Notes: generated by a model from the sequence alone, not told the origin. Counted from the first letter of the stretch, positions 23,764-35,803 are shown. The stretch: 64,000 bases of DNA from Micromonospora sp. NBC_01699 (GCF_036250065.1 NZ_CP109199.1:5952001-6016000), one strand, 5' to 3'. Numbers and translations are program-made.

Positions 23764-23797
23764 CGGCGGGCCCACCGTACGCCGCGTGCCCCGGCGG

Positions 23798-24127
23798 TCA
23801 CCGCTCGTCCCCGGCCGGCCAGCCGCGTACGGCGCGGACCGCCTCGAACCCGAGTACGGCACAGATCGGCACGACGAAGAAGAAGAGCACCTCGTCCAGG
23901 GGCAGCCCGCCGGGGAACAGCACACCGGTGATCTGCGCCGGGTCGAAGGTCCAGTGTCCGGCGGCGATCGCGGCCAGGTCCCAGAGCACGAAGACCGCCG
24001 CCACCGGGGCGATGGTGAGCAGCAGGCGGCGCCAGCGGCGGAGCACGTTCACCCGCAGGATCGGCTCCAGCCAGAGCGCCCCGGCGAGGCACCCGGCGAG
24101 GACCGCGAGGTAGGCGAAGTGCCCCAT
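23798..24127 (-). CDS. Lycopene cyclase domain protein (first half, CrtYc-like)
   Basis: A 109-residue protein with three membrane helices (HFAYLAVLAGCLAGALWLEP, LLLTIAPVAAVFVLWDLAAI, LPLDEVLFFFVVPICAVLGFEAV). The LPLDEVLFF motif is the conserved acidic site of the CrtYc half. It is followed after 34 bp by the CrtYd-like gene, and both halves are needed for activity in known heterodimeric enzymes. Its start is only 15 bp from the stop of the Rv2175c-like gene on the same strand, so all three are probably one transcript. Confidence 0.87.
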   Translation of the reverse strand: MGHFAYLAVLAGCLAGALWLEPILRVNVLRRWRRLLLTIAPVAAVFVLWDLAAIAAGHWTFDPAQITGVLFPGGLPLDEVLFFFVVPICAVLGFEAVRAVRGWPAGDER

Positions 24128-24142
24128 GGCCGGCGTCGCCGG

Positions 24143-24502
24143 CTAGAAGCCGAGCGCCTGGGCCCGGCGCTTGACCTCACGGGCCAGGTCACCGCCGAGC
24201 GCCGCTGCCGGCGTACCGGGGAGGGTGTCGTCGGGTTCGTAGAGCCAGCGTACGGCCGCCTCGTCGTCGTAGCCCGCGTCGCGCAGCAGGTTCAGCACAC
24301 CCGGCAGGTGCTTGCGTACGGTGTCGTTCGCCACCAGTTCGACGGGCACCCGCCGAATCCCGTCCCGGCGTACCGCTATCAGTTCGCGGTCGCGGATCAT
24401 CTGGTGCACCTTGCTGATGGTCACGTCCAGCCGGACGGCGACGTCCGGCAGGTTGAGCCAGCCCGCGGCGTCCGCCGGGCCGGCGAGTGGGGATTCGGTC
24501 AC
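24143..24502 (-). CDS. Rv2175c-like winged helix-turn-helix DNA-binding protein
   Basis: A 119-residue protein with a helix-turn-helix (LNLPDVAVRLDVTISKVHQMIRDRELIAVRRDGIRRVP) and the C-terminal Rv2175c domain (LPGVLNLLRDAGYDDEAAVRWLYEPDDTL). In M. tuberculosis Rv2175c is a phosphorylated substrate of the adjacent kinase PknL, and phosphorylation of an N-terminal threonine blocks DNA binding. Here the N-terminus begins (V)TESPLAG, with Thr2 and Ser4 available. The start is GTG at 24502. It is divergent from the kinase gene, with a 201-bp shared promoter region. Confidence 0.88.
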   Translation of the reverse strand: MTESPLAGPADAAGWLNLPDVAVRLDVTISKVHQMIRDRELIAVRRDGIRRVPVELVANDTVRKHLPGVLNLLRDAGYDDEAAVRWLYEPDDTLPGTPAAALGGDLAREVKRRAQALGF

Positions 24503-24703
24503 CCGATCACAGTGCCACGACGGTCCCGGTCTTCCACCGCCACCCCCACCAGGGTAGTTTTCGCACCGAACACGGTACTTCGGCGCGGTACGTGACCGAC
24601 CGGACACCGGGGGCAATCCCGCTCCTCGGTCAAGATTTCCGTTCGGCACCGCCTGTGGCATCCTGTTCTGCCGTCACCCTCTGGAGACATAGACTGCCTG
24701 CCG

Positions 24704-26677
24704 ATGGACATTCAGGTCGCCGACACGTTGCTGGGCTCGCTGATCGACGGGCGCTACCGCATCCGCGGTCGCGTGGCCCGTGGCGGCATGGCGACCGTGT
24801 ACACCGCCACGGACGAACGGCTGGAGCGCACCGTGGCGCTCAAGATCATTCACCCCAGCCAGGCCCAGCAGGCGCAGGGCCGGCTGGCCGGCTTCCTGGC
24901 CCGGTTCACCGAAGAGGCGAAGACCATCGCCCGGTTGACCCACCCCAACGTGGTCGCCGTCTACGACCAGGGCACCCACGCCGGCCTGCCGTACCTGGTG
25001 ATGGAGTACGTCCGCGGTCGTACCCTGCGCGAGATCCTGGCCCAGCGGCGCCGGCTCAACCCCGGCGAGGCGCTGGCCATCCTGGAGCAGATGCTCGCGG
25101 CGATCGCCGCCGCCCACCGGGCCGGTCTGGTGCACCGCGACGTCAAGCCGGAGAACGTGCTGGTCGCCGAGGCGCCCAGCGGTGGCTCCGGCAACCTGGT
25201 CGACAGCGTGGTCAAGGTGGCCGACTTCGGGCTGGCCCGAGCGGTCGAGGCGAGCGCCGACGACGACTCCGGCAGCCAACTGATGGCCACCGTGGCGTAC
25301 GTCGCCCCGGAGCTGGTGACCGAGGGCCGGGCCGATCCGCGGACGGATGTCTACTCCGCCGGGATCGTGCTGTTCGAGATGCTCACCGGCCGGGTCCCGT
25401 ACGACGGTGACCGGCCGGTCGACATCGCCTGGCAGCACGTCGACCGGGACGTACCGGCCCCTTCGAGTCTGGTCCCCGGCCTGCCGCCGGTCCTCGACGA
25501 CCTGGTGATCCGGGCCACCCGGCGCGATCCGGGCGCCCGGCCGACCGACGCTGGAGCGTTGCAGGCCGAGGTGCAGGTGGTCCGCGACGATCTCGGCAAC
25601 GCCAACGCGAACACGGCGCTGCTGCGCCAGGTGGCCCAGCCGACGATGGTGGTCGCCTCGGTCAGCCCGGCCGACCGGCCGTCCTGGGCCCGGCTGCCCG
25701 ACCAACCGGAGCCCCGCGCCGCCAGACCACACCGCCGCCGCGCCGCGCCGGAGCCGTCCGGTCCGCTGGCCCGGCTACAGACGTTGCGCGAGCAGGTGAT
25801 GGCCGACAAGCGGGGGCGGATCGCGGTGGCCGCCACGGTGGTCGTGCTCGGCCTGGTCGCCGCGATCGGCGGCTGGTGGTTCGGTGCCGGCCGCTACACC
25901 GAGGCCCCGCAGCTGGTGAGCATCAGCAAGGCCGAGGCGGAGGCGCTGGCCGCGCGGGACGGGTTCACCCTCGCCTACGCCGAGCCCCGCTACGACGAGG
26001 CCGCCGCCAAGGACCAGGTCGTGGGCCAGGATCCGGCGTCCGCGGCGCGGATGGTCAAGGGCAGCACGATCACCCTCACCCTTTCCCTCGGACCCGAGCG
26101 CTACCAGGTGCCGGACGTGCTGGGCAAGACCTTCGACCTGGCCCAGGCCGACCTGGAGCGGGCGAAGCTCCAGGTGACCAAGGGACCGGACCGCTACGAC
26201 GAGAACCTGCCGGCCGGTGTGGTGACCGCTATCGATCCGAAGGTCGGCACCGAGGTCAAGCCCGGTGACAAGGTCACCCTGACGGTCAGCAAGGGCCGGG
26301 CGCCGCTGTCCGTACCGAACCTGGTCGGCAAGAACATCAACGACGCTCGTAGCGACCTGCAAAAGCTCGGTCTGGTTCCGGTGGAGCAGTACGAGGACTC
26401 GGACAAGCCCAAGGACCAGGTGATCGACCAGAGCCCGCCGAACGACACCGGGGTCGAGAAGGGTGCCGAGATCAAGCTCAAGGTGAGCAAGGGCCCGCCG
26501 GCCGTGCTCGTACCCCGGGTGGTCGGGCTGCCGTGTCCCGAGGCGCAGGCGCGGCTACAGGCGTCTCAGCTCATCGCGGTGGTACAACTCAATCCGAACG
26601 GGACGGTCGGGATCCAGAACCCGCAGGAGAACGCGCAGGTGCCACCCGGCAGCCAGGTCCAGATCACCTGCTTCTGA
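24704..26677 (+). CDS. pknL: PknL-like membrane Ser/Thr protein kinase with PASTA domains
   Basis: A 657-residue receptor kinase. The N-terminal kinase domain (about 16-280) contains the glycine loop region RVARGGMATVY, VALKII, the catalytic loop HRDVKPENVL, and DFGLA; the APE motif is APEL. A single membrane helix follows at about 366-388 (IAVAATVVVLGLVAAIGGWW). Outside are four PASTA repeats, which bind peptidoglycan fragments. It faces the Rv2175c-like gene, its probable substrate, as in M. tuberculosis. The kinase should couple cell-wall signals to DNA binding; downstream targets are unknown. Confidence 0.92.
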   Translation: MDIQVADTLLGSLIDGRYRIRGRVARGGMATVYTATDERLERTVALKIIHPSQAQQAQGRLAGFLARFTEEAKTIARLTHPNVVAVYDQGTHAGLPYLVMEYVRGRTLREILAQRRRLNPGEALAILEQMLAAIAAAHRAGLVHRDVKPENVLVAEAPSGGSGNLVDSVVKVADFGLARAVEASADDDSGSQLMATVAYVAPELVTEGRADPRTDVYSAGIVLFEMLTGRVPYDGDRPVDIAWQHVDRDVPAPSSLVPGLPPVLDDLVIRATRRDPGARPTDAGALQAEVQVVRDDLGNANANTALLRQVAQPTMVVASVSPADRPSWARLPDQPEPRAARPHRRRAAPEPSGPLARLQTLREQVMADKRGRIAVAATVVVLGLVAAIGGWWFGAGRYTEAPQLVSISKAEAEALAARDGFTLAYAEPRYDEAAAKDQVVGQDPASAARMVKGSTITLTLSLGPERYQVPDVLGKTFDLAQADLERAKLQVTKGPDRYDENLPAGVVTAIDPKVGTEVKPGDKVTLTVSKGRAPLSVPNLVGKNINDARSDLQKLGLVPVEQYEDSDKPKDQVIDQSPPNDTGVEKGAEIKLKVSKGPPAVLVPRVVGLPCPEAQARLQASQLIAVVQLNPNGTVGIQNPQENAQVPPGSQVQITCF

Positions 26678-26709
26678 GGTACCCGCACCGAAAGCAACAG
26701 GTGAGTCCA

Positions 26710-27603
26710 GTGACAAAGACGAACACGGCCACGGCCACGACCACCACCACGGCCACGAACCGTCGACCGATCGGCTCGCACACCCCGACCGGGGGCGGGC
26801 TGGCCAAGGCCGCGCTGCCCTATCTCGACGCGGCCGGGTCCGAGGTGGCACAGGTCTACGTCGCGAACTCGCGGGGGTGGGCGCTGCCGCCGGGTGACCC
26901 GGCCCAGGACGCCGCCTTCCGCGAGGGCTGCGAGCAGCGCGGCATCCCGGTCTACATCCACGCGTCACTGCTGGTGAACCTCGGCTCGCCCACTCCGGCG
27001 ACGGTCGAGAAGTCGATCGCCACGCTGGCCCACGCCCTGCACCGGGGCGCCGCCATCGGCGCCACCGGTGTGGTCTTCCACTCCGGCAGCTCGGTCGACC
27101 CCGACTACTACGACACCGCCATGGCCCAGGTACGCGAGTCCCTGCTGCCGTTGCTCGACGCCGCCGCCGCGAGCGGTGGGCCGAAGCTGCTGATGGAACC
27201 GACCGCGGGCGGCGGCCGGTCACTGGCCTCCCGGATGGACCAGGTACCGGCCTACCTGGACACCGTCGACCGGCACCCGTGGCTCGGCATCTGCTTCGAC
27301 ACCTGTCACGCCTGGGCCGCCGGACACGACCTGGCCCGCCCCGGCGGCATGACCGAAACCCTGGACGACCTGGTCGCCTCGATCGGCCCGGACCGCCTGC
27401 TGCTGGTCCACGCCAACGACTCCCGCGACACCTGCGGCTCGATCCGGGACCGCCACGAAACCATCGGCAAGGGCAGCATCGGCGAGCCCGCCTTCGCCGA
27501 ACTGATGACCCACCCGGCAACCGCCGGCATCCCGGTGGTCGTGGAAACACCCTCCGAGAAGCACCCCGACGACATCGCCCTACTCAAACGCCTCCGCCCC
27601 TGA
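26710..27603 (+). CDS. nfo: Deoxyribonuclease IV (AP endonuclease, xylose isomerase-like TIM barrel)
   Basis: A 297-residue TIM-barrel metalloenzyme of the endonuclease IV family. Zinc-ligand motifs are VFHSGS, LLMEPTAGGG, ICFDTCHAWAAGHD, LLVHANDS and VVVETPSE. The enzyme cuts DNA at abasic sites. Two GTG starts are possible (26701 and 26710); the second has GGTGAG at a good distance and is chosen. The N-terminus then carries a Thr/Ala-rich tract that is not part of the domain. It follows the kinase gene by 32 bp, and a terminator-like inverted repeat lies after its stop. Confidence 0.88.
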   Translation: MTKTNTATATTTTTATNRRPIGSHTPTGGGLAKAALPYLDAAGSEVAQVYVANSRGWALPPGDPAQDAAFREGCEQRGIPVYIHASLLVNLGSPTPATVEKSIATLAHALHRGAAIGATGVVFHSGSSVDPDYYDTAMAQVRESLLPLLDAAAASGGPKLLMEPTAGGGRSLASRMDQVPAYLDTVDRHPWLGICFDTCHAWAAGHDLARPGGMTETLDDLVASIGPDRLLLVHANDSRDTCGSIRDRHETIGKGSIGEPAFAELMTHPATAGIPVVVETPSEKHPDDIALLKRLRP

Positions 27604-27670
27604 CCCAGAGGCCGTCCAGGGCTGCCACGAGCCGCGCAGCCGCCCGCCCACCTCAGACGGCGCGAACCCA

Positions 27671-27746
27671 GGGATTTGGGGGTGGCGTGCCCCACGTCGG
27701 GATCAAGCCTGACCGCCCAGAGTGGGGTACGCCGCCCCCAAATCCC
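27671..27746. repeat. Inverted repeat element C, copy 1 (bidirectional terminator candidate)
   Basis: The 24-bp arms 27671-27694 and 27723-27746 differ at only two positions, both of which allow G-U pairs in RNA. The loop contains GATCAAGCCTGACCGC (27701-27716), which is found again in reverse orientation in the loop of copy 2 (51484-51499). The element sits between convergent genes (nfo and the threonine aldolase gene). Confidence 0.92.
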
Positions 27747-27770
27747 GGACCGCGCACCCCACGACAAACG

Positions 27771-30360
<2,590 letters not shown>

Positions 30361-30855
30361 TCAGGAGGTCGTGCCACCGGCACTGGGCGACGGCCCCGCC
30401 GCGCTGGCGCCGGCCACCGTCTCGTTCGCGATGCACCACCCGGCCTCGGCCTTCGCCACCGTGAACAGGAGTTCGGCCGGGGTCGCCGCCCCGTTGCCGG
30501 CGAGCGCCGAGATCGAGGTGCTGACCTCCAGTTGGCCGCCGTTGGGGCGTACGTCGGTGATGGTCGCCTCGGTGACCTTGAAGTGATCGGCGAAGTCGCC
30601 GTTCGGGCCGGTCGCGGCCTGGTCGAAGGCGGCCTGCATCGGCACGCAGAGCTGGCCCCGCCCGGCGGCCACGTCCTTGGTCGTCATCGCGTCGAGATAC
30701 GCCTGCACCACCGCCCGCGACTTCTCCGGGCCGTCCTCGGGGATCACCGGAGCCCCGTCGCCGTCATCACCGCCGAGGCCGCAGGCACCCAGGCCGAGCG
30801 GCAACATTGCCAGCACCGCGACCAGAACCGCCGCGCGCCGTCGTGGGACGTCCAT
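30361..30855 (-). CDS. Lipoprotein of unknown function
   Basis: A 164-residue secreted lipoprotein. After a basic N-terminus (MDVPRRRA) and hydrophobic core, the lipobox LGAC places the lipidated cysteine at residue 25. The mature part (AVVQAYLDAMTTKDVAAGRGQLC... and TVAKAEAGWCIANETV) has the NTF2/SnoaL-like cone-fold pattern seen in many Mce-associated or DUF4878-type lipoproteins. Two cysteines may form a disulfide. The ATG at 30855 follows GAGGAGGGGG. No partner genes are obvious. Confidence 0.8.
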   Translation of the reverse strand: MDVPRRRAAVLVAVLAMLPLGLGACGLGGDDGDGAPVIPEDGPEKSRAVVQAYLDAMTTKDVAAGRGQLCVPMQAAFDQAATGPNGDFADHFKVTEATITDVRPNGGQLEVSTSISALAGNGAATPAELLFTVAKAEAGWCIANETVAGASAAGPSPSAGGTTS

Positions 30856-31038
30856 CGAGTTCCCCCTCCTCGACTTCCTGCGAATTACGCCGAGCGGCGA
30901 GTCTGACACATCGATCACCCCTGCGGCCAGGCGCCGAACGACCCGCGGCGGCCGGGCATCGACGGCCGGCCGCCGGGCCCGCGCGACACGGGCCGGTGCC
31001 CGTCGTACGGGCATCGCGAGGTCCGGGCACGGCCCGAG

Positions 31039-31314
31039 TCAGCGGACGACACGGCGCTCGGCGGGTTGCCGCGCCCCACCGGGGTCGACCGACCGCGAGC
31101 GGGGTGTTTCGCTCCGGCCCGCCGACGGGCCGACGGGATCCACCGGGATGGTCCGGGCACCCGAGCCGAAGCAGGTCTTGGCGGTGCCCACCTCGTCGTG
31201 GAAGGGTGCCACCCGGCCCACCGTCAGCCCGGAAAATACGTGACGGCAGTGGCTGCACCTGCTTGGCACTTCGATAACCACTTCAACCTCCGGGGCAATC
31301 TCGTTTTGGGGCAC
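31039..31314 (-). CDS. Small Cys-containing protein of unknown function
   Basis: A 91-residue protein beginning MPQNEIAPEVEVVIEVPSRC (GTG start), with one CxxC pair (RCSHCRHVF) and a further cysteine near residue 48. The second half is basic and low in structure. It starts three bases after the stop of the gene before it (31318-31590), so the two are co-transcribed. They face the XRE-family regulator gene across a 353-bp A/T-richer region. I do not recognise the family; it could be a one-knuckle zinc protein. Confidence 0.6.
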   Translation of the reverse strand: MPQNEIAPEVEVVIEVPSRCSHCRHVFSGLTVGRVAPFHDEVGTAKTCFGSGARTIPVDPVGPSAGRSETPRSRSVDPGGARQPAERRVVR

Positions 31315-31317
31315 CGG

Positions 31318-31590
31318 TCAGACCGAACGCAGCCGGCGGCGGATCGGCGCGGCGTCGGTCCAGCCGACGAACCGGGCATCGAGCTGCTCGGTGGTCAGCT
31401 CCACCAGCACGGGTGCCGCCCGATCGCGAAAGTGCGCCATGAACGTCGGCAGGCGGTCCCGGTCGTCGCGGTAGAGCACCCACATCCGGCGCCGGAAGAT
31501 CGGGCACGGCCACTCCCCGTCGTCGTCGCGGCAGCGCCAGTCCGCGCCGGGACGATGCGGGGCGATCAGGTCGTCGTCATCGTCGGTCAC
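31318..31590 (-). CDS. Hypothetical protein (acidic N-terminus)
   Basis: A 90-residue protein starting with TDDDDDLIAPHRPGADW, followed by the segment MWVLYRDDRDRLPTFMAHFRDRAAPVL. The GTG at 31590 is preferred since GGAG lies eight bases upstream; a GTG three codons earlier is possible. No known domain is recognised. It is the first gene of a two-gene unit divergent from the XRE/DUF397 pair, and may be its regulatory target. Confidence 0.6.
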   Translation of the reverse strand: MTDDDDDLIAPHRPGADWRCRDDDGEWPCPIFRRRMWVLYRDDRDRLPTFMAHFRDRAAPVLVELTTEQLDARFVGWTDAAPIRRRLRSV

Positions 31591-31943
31591 CGGGCACACT
31601 CCAGTTCTCCGCCTCGAAAACGTTCGTGGAGAATGCGGGAATCGTTATTCGTATGGCAGATCTACAGCTATTTCAGGGACAGATGTACGGAGCTTCCATG
31701 GCTCACTCCGTCATGCCCGACCAGGTCGGAGACTGCGTCGCCCCCGATACACATATCCTCGATGTCGACCGCGGCCGTCCCGTGGCTCGACAACCGCATG
31801 CGGTCCACTCTGTACGGCAACTTCCACTAATTGCAATGGTCAGCGCTGCGACAATCCAAAATAAGTAGTCGCTGTGTCGTCACCCGACGTCCCGCCGTCG
31901 CATAATCGGTTGCCGGATGCAGGAAATTGAGACAGGGGGACGA
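31591..31943. other. A/T-richer divergent promoter region
   Basis: These 353 bases are visibly richer in A and T than the rest of the window and separate two divergent transcription units. They probably hold the promoters of both, and one weak small frame on the minus strand (31668-31820). Confidence 0.6.
31668..31820 (-). CDS. Possible small gene (50 aa)
   Basis: A TTG at 31820, preceded by GGAAG with almost no spacing, opens a 50-codon frame reading LPYRVDRMRLSSHGTAAVDI... and ending ...GSSVHLSLK. About three quarters of third positions are G or C, clearly more than in the overlapping plus-strand frame. No family is recognised, and the start is weak. It may be a small protein or a decayed remnant. 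Confidence 0.25.
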   Translation of the reverse strand: MPYRVDRMRLSSHGTAAVDIEDMCIGGDAVSDLVGHDGVSHGSSVHLSLK

Positions 31944-32813
31944 ATGACGGATACGGGATCGTCCGTACCGCGTAGACAACTGGGGCGGTACCTGAAACAG
32001 GCTCGCGAACAAGCGGGGATCACCCTTGAGGCCGCGGCAAGAGATCAAGAGTGGTCCCGGGCGACGATGTACCGAATCGAGGGTGGGTACGCCGCCGTAC
32101 GTCGGGCCAACGTCGTGTCGATGTGCGCGGCGTATGGCGTACCGGCCAAGATGACGGAGGCGCTGATCGCGCTCGCGGCCGAGACCAAGGCCAAGGGCTG
32201 GTGGCACGCGCACGGCGCGGCCATCCCGAGCTGGTTCGAGCTGTACGTCGGCCTGGAGTCGGCAGCCTCCCGGTTGCGCCACTTCGAGCCGGCGTCCGTG
32301 CCGGGACTCCTGCAAACCAGGGAGTACGCCGAGGCACTGTTGCGCTCCCACCCCGGGATCCCCGACGAGGAGGTCAACCGTCTGGTCTTCGTACGGATGG
32401 AACGCCAGCAGTTGCTCCGCCGCACGTCACCCGCGCCGCCGCAACTTGACGTGCTGCTCGACGAGGCCACGCTCCGTCGGCGGGTGCCGGGAATGGCACG
32501 GCAGCTCCGGCACCTGAACGAACAGGGGCACACGGATCGGGTCAGCATCCGGGTCGTGCCCACGCTCGCCCGGCTCAACTACGCGCTGACCGGCGGCCAG
32601 TTCATCATCCTCGACTTCCCGGCGGTCGGGGTCCGCACCCCGGAGCCGACCACCGTCTACTGCGAGTCACTGACGGGTGCCCTGTATCTGGACAAGCCAA
32701 GCGAGGTTGCAACGTACGATGGCGCGTGGAAGGCGCTTGAAGACTTGGCCCTGGACCCAGGCCGGTCAGCCGACCAAATTGCGATGATTGCCAAGGAGAT
32801 TGAGAATGCGTGA
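31944..32813 (+). CDS. XRE-family helix-turn-helix regulator with DUF5753 domain
   Basis: A 289-residue WhiJ-type regulator. The N-terminal XRE helix-turn-helix is RRQLGRYLKQAREQAGITLEAAARDQEWSRATMYRIEGG (about residues 10-48), and the DUF5753 domain begins near ESAASRLRHFEPASVPGLLQTREYAEALL. Such proteins control development or antibiotic production in streptomycetes, often paired with a DUF397 protein. The ATG at 31944 is chosen because of AGGGGGA just upstream. The downstream DUF397 gene overlaps its stop by eight bases. Confidence 0.92.
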   Translation: MTDTGSSVPRRQLGRYLKQAREQAGITLEAAARDQEWSRATMYRIEGGYAAVRRANVVSMCAAYGVPAKMTEALIALAAETKAKGWWHAHGAAIPSWFELYVGLESAASRLRHFEPASVPGLLQTREYAEALLRSHPGIPDEEVNRLVFVRMERQQLLRRTSPAPPQLDVLLDEATLRRRVPGMARQLRHLNEQGHTDRVSIRVVPTLARLNYALTGGQFIILDFPAVGVRTPEPTTVYCESLTGALYLDKPSEVATYDGAWKALEDLALDPGRSADQIAMIAKEIENA

Positions 32814-33003
32814 GCTGACCGGCGCCCATTGGCGCAAGTCCAGTCGTAGCAACGGTTCCGGCGGTGCGTGCGTGGAGGTCGCCGACAACCTGCCGGGCCA
32901 CGTATTCGTCAGGGATACCAAGGACCGTGACGGCGGCACGCTGGCCTTCGGGTCGGCGGCCTGGAGTGCGTTCGTCGGCTTCGCCAAGACCTCGGCCAGC
33001 TGA
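32806..33003 (+). CDS. DUF397 protein
   Basis: A 65-residue protein with the standard DUF397 pattern WRKSSRSNGSGGACVEVADN... VFVRDTKDRDGGTLAFGSAAWSAFV. DUF397 proteins are partners, possibly antitoxin-like or anti-regulators, of the XRE/DUF5753 proteins they follow. The ATGCGTGA overlap with the regulator gene indicates coupled translation. A strong intrinsic terminator follows after 12 bases. Confidence 0.93.
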   Translation: MRELTGAHWRKSSRSNGSGGACVEVADNLPGHVFVRDTKDRDGGTLAFGSAAWSAFVGFAKTSAS

Positions 33004-33015
33004 CGACAGTCCGAA

Positions 33016-33057
33016 GGGAAGCCCCCGGCGTTGCCGCCGGGGGCTTCCCCCTTTTTT
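33016..33057 (+). terminator. Intrinsic terminator after the DUF397 gene
   Basis: A perfect 14-bp stem (GGGAAGCCCCCGGC paired with its complement at 33036-33049) with a 6-base loop is followed by CC and a run of six T at 33052-33057. It lies 12 bp after the DUF397 stop. Confidence 0.95.
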
Positions 33058-33430
33058 ACCGCTGACCGATCGGTGGTCCCGATCCTCATTCGACCCGAAC
33101 GAACAGGTCACGGGCGGTCGGGCTCTGAATTGTTCGGCAATGGTTGGTCATCCTGGACCGTTCCCCGGTTGGCAACCGATCGGCGTACCTCGGCGTAGGC
33201 GCGCCCGCGGCGGTCGTCCGATGGGGATTTCCCGGCGCCGGGCGGTCGGCGGACGTTGACGCTGCGGGCTTTCTTTGTTCTGCTGGCCCAGCGCCGGTTT
33301 CCGGCCGACCCGTGGGCGCGGGCCGGCCGGAGACCGGTCACCGGGCCAACCCGAACCGCCGCAACCGGCAAGGCGCCATCGGGGCAGCCGGCCGACCTCG
33401 ACGCGTTTTCCGCGCGGCACCCCGGAACGA
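33058..33430. other. Non-coding stretch between convergent units
   Basis: No convincing gene is seen. The phrase GGCCGACCCGTGGGCGCG occurs twice (33303-33320 and within the hairpin at 33436-33453), suggesting a local duplication of part of the chitinase terminator. Confidence 0.5.
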
Positions 33431-33468
33431 GCTTCGGCCGACCCGTGGGCGCGCGGGTCGGCCGAAGC
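33431..33468 (-). terminator. Hairpin downstream of the chitinase gene
   Basis: A perfect 15-bp stem (GCTTCGGCCGACCCG paired with its complement) closes an 8-base loop, about 60 bp after the chitinase stop. No clear T-run follows on the minus strand, so it may be a Rho-independent terminator of the weak, T-less actinobacterial type or a 3' stabilising hairpin. Confidence 0.65.
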
Positions 33469-33527
33469 ACTGCACTACTACTGCTGCTGGTGCTACGTGT
33501 TACATCGGTGTTACGTCAGCCGTCGGC

Positions 33528-35174
<1,647 letters not shown>

Positions 35175-35194
35175 GTGGCGTCTCCCCAAAACAG

Positions 35195-35211
35195 TTAGGA
35201 AACTTTCCAAA
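35195..35211. promoter_or_regulatory. Palindromic operator candidate upstream of the chitinase gene
   Basis: The 11-bp palindrome GGAAACTTTCC is embedded in the longer near-palindrome TTaGGAAACTTTCCaAA. It lies 21 bp before the chitinase ATG, in an A/T-richer patch. Its place suits repression or activation by a sugar-responsive regulator; which one is unknown. Confidence 0.5.
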
Positions 35212-35314
35212 TACCTGGTGAGACGCTACTCACGGGTTCACCACTCCGTCAAGATGTCCATGTTTCGATTTCCGGATGTCGGCGGACGAGCAGGTCAGCG
35301 GGTAACCTCACGCC

Positions 35315-35803
35315 ATGACGATCTTTGACATCAAGCTGGACGCCCTCGGCGGTGGCCCGGCCGGGCTCGACCAGCACCGCGGCAAGGCGGTGCTGGTCGT
35401 CAACGTCGCATCGAAGTGCGGCCTCACCCCGCAGTACGCCGGCCTCCAGGCGCTCCAGGACGGCTACGGCGATCGGGGGTTGGTGGTGCTCGGCGTACCG
35501 AGCAACCAGTTCGCCGGCCAGGAACCCGGCACGTCCGCCGAGATCGCCGAGTTCTGCTCGACCAACTACGGCGTCACGTTCCCGCTGACGGAGAAGATCG
35601 AGGTGAACGGCCCGGACCGGCACCCGCTCTACGCCGAACTGGTCGACGCCCCCGACCCGGACGGTTACACCGGCGACATCCGGTGGAACTTCGAGAAGTT
35701 CCTGGTCGCCCCGGACGGCACGGTCGCCGCCCGGTTCGGCCCGAAGACCGACCCGCAGTCGGCCGAGCTCACCGCCGCCATCGAGCGCGCCCTGCCCAAC
35801 TGA
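35315..35803 (+). CDS. Glutathione peroxidase family protein (probably thioredoxin-dependent)
   Basis: A 162-residue thioredoxin-fold peroxidase. The motif VVNVASKCGLTPQYAGLQAL holds the peroxidatic cysteine, PSNQFAGQEPGTSAEI the glutamine, and IRWNFEKFLVAPDG the Trp-Asn pair. A second cysteine in EIAEFCSTNYGV can act as resolving cysteine, which is typical of bacterial forms that use thioredoxin rather than glutathione. It stands alone, divergent from the chitinase gene, and reduces peroxides in the cytoplasm. Confidence 0.93.
   Translation: MTIFDIKLDALGGGPAGLDQHRGKAVLVVNVASKCGLTPQYAGLQALQDGYGDRGLVVLGVPSNQFAGQEPGTSAEIAEFCSTNYGVTFPLTEKIEVNGPDRHPLYAELVDAPDPDGYTGDIRWNFEKFLVAPDGTVAARFGPKTDPQSAELTAAIERALPN

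Noticed and set aside
23760-23802. 13-codon frame joining the two lycopene cyclase genes
   Set aside because: GTG and TGA overlap the neighbouring stop and start, but the frame is too short to distinguish from chance in this GC-rich sequence.
31626-31868. Plus-strand frame of 80 codons in the A/T-rich promoter
   Set aside because: Third codon positions are near random, with no ribosome-binding site and no recognisable family.
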